Source: Gammaproteobacteria bacterium (GTDB lineage: Bacteria; Pseudomonadota; Gammaproteobacteria; JALTLT01). Taken from it: a stretch of DNA of 16,371 bases. The notes beneath the pieces are model-generated. The model searched no databases and was not told the DNA's origin. It worked only from the letters and a program-made list of their open reading frames with translations. The stretch spans positions 1 to 16,371 of the forward strand of contig JALTLT010000217.1 of NCBI GenBank assembly GCA_027001815.1. The letters run 5' to 3'. Shown here piece after piece: positions 13,942-16,371 of this stretch. Within the stretch, counting starts at the first letter, position 1. Each line of letters begins with the position of its first letter. The translations under genes were made by a program, and so were the position numbers.

Positions 13942-15198
13942 ATGACCCGAGACGCCTGTGGCTGCGATTCCCACGCCCCCAAGGGGCTGCTGCCGGTGGA
14001 CGAGGCGCGCCGGCGCATCGTCGATCTGGTGACGCCGGTCACCACCCGCGAACGGGTCTCCATTCACGAGGCACTGGGCCGGATCCTGGCCGAAGAGGTC
14101 GTCTCCACCATCGACGTGCCCCCCTTCCCCAACTCGGCGATGGACGGTTACGCCGTGCGTGGCGAGGAGGTGAGCGGAGCCGGCCCCCACACCCTTCGGG
14201 TGGTGGGACGCTCTTTTGCCGGTGCCCCCTTCGACGGGGAACTCGGTCCCGGCGAGGCGGTCCGCATCATGACCGGCGCTCCGGTTCCCGCCGGTTCCGA
14301 CACGGTGGTGATGCAGGAGCGGACCCGCCGGGAGGGGGAGACGGTGGTGATCGAGGGGAGTCACGCCAGCGGTGAGAACGTCCGCCACCCGGGGGAGGAC
14401 ATGAGCCGCGGTGAGACCGTCCTGGAACCGGGCTGTGAGCTGCTGCCGGCGCATCTCGGCCTGCTGGCCACCATCGGCCTGCCCGAGGTGTGGGTATGGC
14501 GCCGGCCGCGGGTCGCCTTCTTCTCCACCGGCGACGAACTCAAAGGAGTGGGAGAGCCCCTCGGTCCCGGCGAGATCCACGACAGCAACCGCTACACCCT
14601 TTTCGGCATGCTGCGCCGTCTGGGGGTGGAGCTGGTGGACATGGGTGTGATTCCCGACGAGCGCGATGCCGTTCGGCGCGCCTTCGCCGAGGCGGCCGCC
14701 TGTGCCGATGTGGTCATCACCTCCGGAGGCGTCTCGGTGGGAGAGGCGGACTTCGTCAAGGAGACGTTGGACGAGCTGGGCGAGGTGGAGTTCTGGAAGG
14801 TGGCGGTGAAGCCGGGCAAGCCGCTGGCGGTGGGGCGGATCGGCGACGCCTTCTTTTTCGGCCTGCCGGGCAATCCGGTCTCGGTGATGGCCACCTTCTA
14901 CCAGTTCACCCGCCCCGCCCTGCGGCAGATGATGGGGGCCGCCCCGGAGCCGGAGATCCTGCTGCAGGCCCGTTCCCTCGACCCGATCCGCCACCACCCA
15001 GGCCGACTGGAGTTTCAGCGTGGCGTGCTGTCACGGAACGAAGGGGGGGAACTGGTGGTCCGCTCCACGGGCCTCCAGGGCTCCCACGTCCTCACCTCCA
15101 TGGCGCGCGCCAACTGCTTCATCGTGATACCGGCTGAGAGCGGAGGGATCGCCGCCGGCGAGAAGGTACAGGTGCAGCCCTTCGCCGGGCTGGTGTGA
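13942..15198 (+). CDS. moeA: molybdopterin molybdotransferase MoeA
   Basis: The gene encodes 418 residues, the usual MoeA length. Signatures are PPFPNSAMDGYAVRGEE (60-76), RIMTGAPVPAGSDTVVMQE (108-126), FFSTGDEL (193-200), TSGGVSVGEADFVKE (260-274), KPGKPLAVGRI (290-300) and GLPGNPVSVM (307-316). Those at 260-316 form the MPT-binding domain; Asp68 and Asp270 sit at positions conserved in active MoeA. The enzyme inserts molybdate into adenylylated molybdopterin. The frame extends upstream to 13240, but homology begins after ATG 13942, which has GGAGAG upstream; the longer form would cover mobA and mobB. The first residues, MTRDACGCDSHAPKG, include a Cys-Gly-Cys and precede the conserved domain. 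It lies 98 bases after mobB on the same strand. Confidence 0.96.
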   Translation: MTRDACGCDSHAPKGLLPVDEARRRIVDLVTPVTTRERVSIHEALGRILAEEVVSTIDVPPFPNSAMDGYAVRGEEVSGAGPHTLRVVGRSFAGAPFDGELGPGEAVRIMTGAPVPAGSDTVVMQERTRREGETVVIEGSHASGENVRHPGEDMSRGETVLEPGCELLPAHLGLLATIGLPEVWVWRRPRVAFFSTGDELKGVGEPLGPGEIHDSNRYTLFGMLRRLGVELVDMGVIPDERDAVRRAFAEAAACADVVITSGGVSVGEADFVKETLDELGEVEFWKVAVKPGKPLAVGRIGDAFFFGLPGNPVSVMATFYQFTRPALRQMMGAAPEPEILLQARSLDPIRHHPGRLEFQRGVLSRNEGGELVVRSTGLQGSHVLTSMARANCFIVIPAESGGIAAGEKVQVQPFAGLV

Positions 15199-15222
15199 CG
15201 CCGGCCCCCGTCACCGAAACGG

Positions 15223-15257
15223 AAAAGGCCCCATGCCGCCCGCGGCGGCACGGGGCC
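15223..15257. terminator. likely bidirectional terminator between moeA and the thioredoxin gene
   Basis: A strong GC hairpin, GGCCCCATGCCGCC (15227-15240) and GGCGGCACGGGGCC (15244-15257), pairs at 13 of 14 positions with a 3-base loop. On the minus strand the stem is followed by TTTT (complement of 15223-15226), as for an intrinsic terminator of the thioredoxin gene. On the plus strand the U-run is missing, so termination of moeA here would be less efficient. Confidence 0.65.
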
Positions 15258-15275
15258 CGGCAGCCGGCAGAGGAA

Positions 15276-15659
15276 TCAGCCCTGCTGCTGCGCCTGCTGT
15301 TCGGCGATCTCCTTGCGCACCATCTCCATGTCCAGCTCCTTCGCCTTGCCGATGAGCTGGCGAAACGCCTCCGCGGGCAGCATGCCGGGCTGGGAGAAGA
15401 TCACGATCTGGTCACGGAAGATCATCAGGGTGGGAATGGAACGGATCTGGAAGTGGGCGGCCAGCTCCTGCTGCTCTTCGGTGTTCACCTTGCCGAAGAC
15501 GATCTCCGGAAATTCGGCCGATACCTCCTCGTAGATCGGTGCGAAACTCTTGCAGGGACCACACCACTCGGCCCAGAAGTCCACGATGACGAAATCGCTG
15601 TTGCCGACGATCTCGTCGAAATTCTCTTTGGTCAGTTCAACGGTTGCCACGGTACCCAT
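15276..15659 (-). CDS. thioredoxin-family protein
   Basis: The gene encodes 127 residues. The active-site WCGPC (32-36) is preceded by the VIVDFWAE strand, and the cis-proline is in SIPT (74-77), with the surrounding NTEEQQELAAHFQIRSIPTLMIF typical of a thioredoxin fold. There is no signal peptide, so it is cytosolic and probably reduces protein disulfides. After the fold ends at about 108 there is a charged helical tail finishing AEQQAQQQG, an extension of about 15-20 residues beyond ordinary TrxA. That tail and the divergence from TrxA sequences suggest a secondary thioredoxin. Only a weak ribosome site (ACGGG) precedes ATG 15657-15659. It ends at the terminator at 15223-15257, and a repeat copy lies upstream. 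Confidence 0.9.
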   Translation of the reverse strand: MGTVATVELTKENFDEIVGNSDFVIVDFWAEWCGPCKSFAPIYEEVSAEFPEIVFGKVNTEEQQELAAHFQIRSIPTLMIFRDQIVIFSQPGMLPAEAFRQLIGKAKELDMEMVRKEIAEQQAQQQG

Positions 15660-15684
15660 CCCGTAAGTAGATAGACATCGGGTG

Positions 15685-15711
15685 ATTTTAGCATATTAAT
15701 AGATAGTTTAA
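15685..15711 (-). promoter_or_regulatory. possible promoter of the thioredoxin gene
   Basis: On the minus strand, TAAAAT (complement of 15685-15690) lies 25 bases before the start codon, with TTAAAC (complement of 15706-15711) upstream at a short 15-base spacing. The region is AT-rich compared with everything around it. The -35 overlaps the end of the repeat copy. Confidence 0.35.
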
Positions 15712-15795
15712 CAGGATGTTGAAAAAGGCCGTCCCGGCCTTTTTCAACGCCGGAAGCCAAAAATGCGATTTCCGGCTTCCTCACGTTTTCAATGA
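15710..15795 (-). repeat. hairpin-array repeat, copy 3 (partial)
   Basis: Read on the minus strand this matches 12603-12688 over 86 bases with about 7 differences. It holds GGAAGCC/GGCTTCC and GAAAAAGGCC/GGCCTTTTTC stems. The terminal stem is perfect here (GTTGAAAAAGGCC and GGCCTTTTTCAAC), where copy 2 has a G-T wobble. It lies upstream of the thioredoxin gene in sense orientation. The following 15796-15965 has no recognisable gene or signal. Confidence 0.85.
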
Positions 15796-15965
15796 GGCCA
15801 GCAGGAGGATCCCCCGGCGCCCGACGGGAAACGAGCCCCAGGAGCCACCCGCTGGCAGCCCGGCGCGCTTTGAGTTGCTGGCGGGTTCCGGTGCTTTCTG
15901 CAGGGTCCCGAAAGGGAGAGGGCGACAGACGCCGCGGCCCCGTGTATAGTTGACGGAATTAGTCA

Positions 15966-16117
15966 AGAAATCTCTGATTTATTCAGAGATTCCTGCGGCA
16001 CAGGGATGTGCCGCCAAAATCGATCACCGCAGGTGATTGATATTGCAAGGGAGCCGAAAACCGCGTTTTTCGGCTCCCGTACTCTGGCAATTCAGGGATG
16101 AATTGTTCAGAGTTTCC
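15966..16117 (+). repeat. hairpin-array repeat, copy 4, upstream of the DUF255 gene
   Basis: Hairpins on the plus strand in order: AATCTCTGA/TCAGAGATT (15969-15977/15983-15991); GCGGCACA/TGTGCCGC (15995-16002/16007-16014); ATCACC/GGTGAT (16023-16028/16032-16037), extended by further pairs; GGGAGCCGAAAA/TTTTCGGCTCCC (16049-16060/16067-16078); and ACTCTG-CAATTC/GAATTG-CAGAGT (16081-16093/16100-16113). The 16011-16117 part nearly repeats 325-431 in inverse orientation. The last stem ends 27 bases before the DUF255 start. Confidence 0.88.
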
Positions 16118-16140
16118 TCAACTATACACGGGGGAGCCCC

Positions 16141-16371
16141 ATGGAAGAATCGCACAACCGTCTCGCCGGCGAGACCAGCCCCTACCTCCTCCAGCACGCC
16201 CGCAACCCCGTTGCCTGGTATGCCTGGGGAGAGGAGGCGCTGACGAGGGCCCGCGAGGAGGACCGGCCGATTCTCCTCTCCATCGGCTACTCCGCCTGCC
16301 ACTGGTGCCACGTGATGGCCCACGAGTCCTTCGAGGATAGGGAGACGGCCGAGACGATGAATCGTCTCTTC
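16141..16371 (+). CDS. DUF255 / YyaL (SPATA20-like) protein, N-terminal fragment
   Basis: Seventy-seven codons are present before the window ends. The opening residues include RLAGETSPYLLQHARNPVAW (7-26), RPILLSIGYSACHWCHVMAHE (42-62) and SFED. This is diagnostic of the DUF255 thioredoxin-like domain at the start of YyaL/SPATA20 proteins, which are usually several hundred residues with a C-terminal glycosidase-like alpha/alpha toroid. CHWC is the thioredoxin-type active-site equivalent. GGGGGAG just before ATG 16141 is a strong ribosome site. The cellular function of the family is not established. The hairpin array ending at 16113 would lie in its 5' untranslated region if transcription starts upstream of it. 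Confidence 0.93.
   Translation, partial: MEESHNRLAGETSPYLLQHARNPVAWYAWGEEALTRAREEDRPILLSIGYSACHWCHVMAHESFEDRETAETMNRLF

Noticed and set aside
15796..15965. Possible small gene between the thioredoxin and DUF255 genes
   Set aside because: Short frames here start in the repeat and resemble no family; base composition gives no coding signal that I can support.

Overview
The window looks like a chromosomal segment of a high-GC gammaproteobacterium. The c-type cytochromes, a DUF302 protein, the Bat stress operon and a mobA-mobB-moeA set would fit a respiratory or sulfur-oxidising lineage such as the Chromatiales. That taxonomic guess is inference from gene content; no marker gene here settles it.

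Layout. (1) 1-204: 3' end of an NfeD-type membrane protein gene. (2) 454-1920, minus strand: two class-II-like (cytochrome c'-like) c-type cytochromes, one monoheme and anchored, one triheme and secreted. A divergent SAM methyltransferase follows (2098-2805). (3) 2966-10577, plus strand: a tightly packed seven-gene Bat/aerotolerance-type operon, moxR - DUF58 - DUF4381 - batA - batB - batC (TPR) - batD. Four consecutive genes start with GTG and overlap the preceding stop codon, so translational coupling is likely. (4) 10501-12006, minus strand: a DUF302 protein and the recombinase XerD. The xerD 3' end overlaps the batD 3' end by 77 bases, tail to tail. (5) 12705-15198: mobA-mobB-moeA for molybdenum cofactor (Mo-guanylyltransferase, GTP-binding adaptor, Mo insertase). 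(6) 15276-15659, minus strand: a small thioredoxin, with a likely bidirectional terminator between it and moeA. (7) 16141-end: the start of a DUF255 (YyaL/SPATA20-type) protein.

Working together: MoxR is expected to act as a chaperone-like AAA+ ATPase on the von Willebrand A proteins (DUF58, BatA, BatB), which are scaffolded at the inner membrane by DUF4381, BatC and BatD. The Mob/Moe proteins finish and load Mo cofactor. The cytochromes and thioredoxin concern electron transfer and redox balance.

The most unusual content is intergenic. Three AT-richer spacers (205-453, 12368-12704, 15685-16120) carry a repeat family built of consecutive hairpins. Comparing copies shows paired, compensatory base changes in the stems (GGAAGCC/GGCTTCC versus GGGAGCC/GGCTCCC), and two hairpin positions whose sequence is largely or wholly different while the fold and order are kept. 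Two long copies end 24 and 27 bases upstream of the mobA and DUF255 start codons, and a shorter one lies upstream of the thioredoxin gene, all in sense orientation. A separate 127-bp imperfect inverted repeat (12368-12494) abuts the array in front of mobA.
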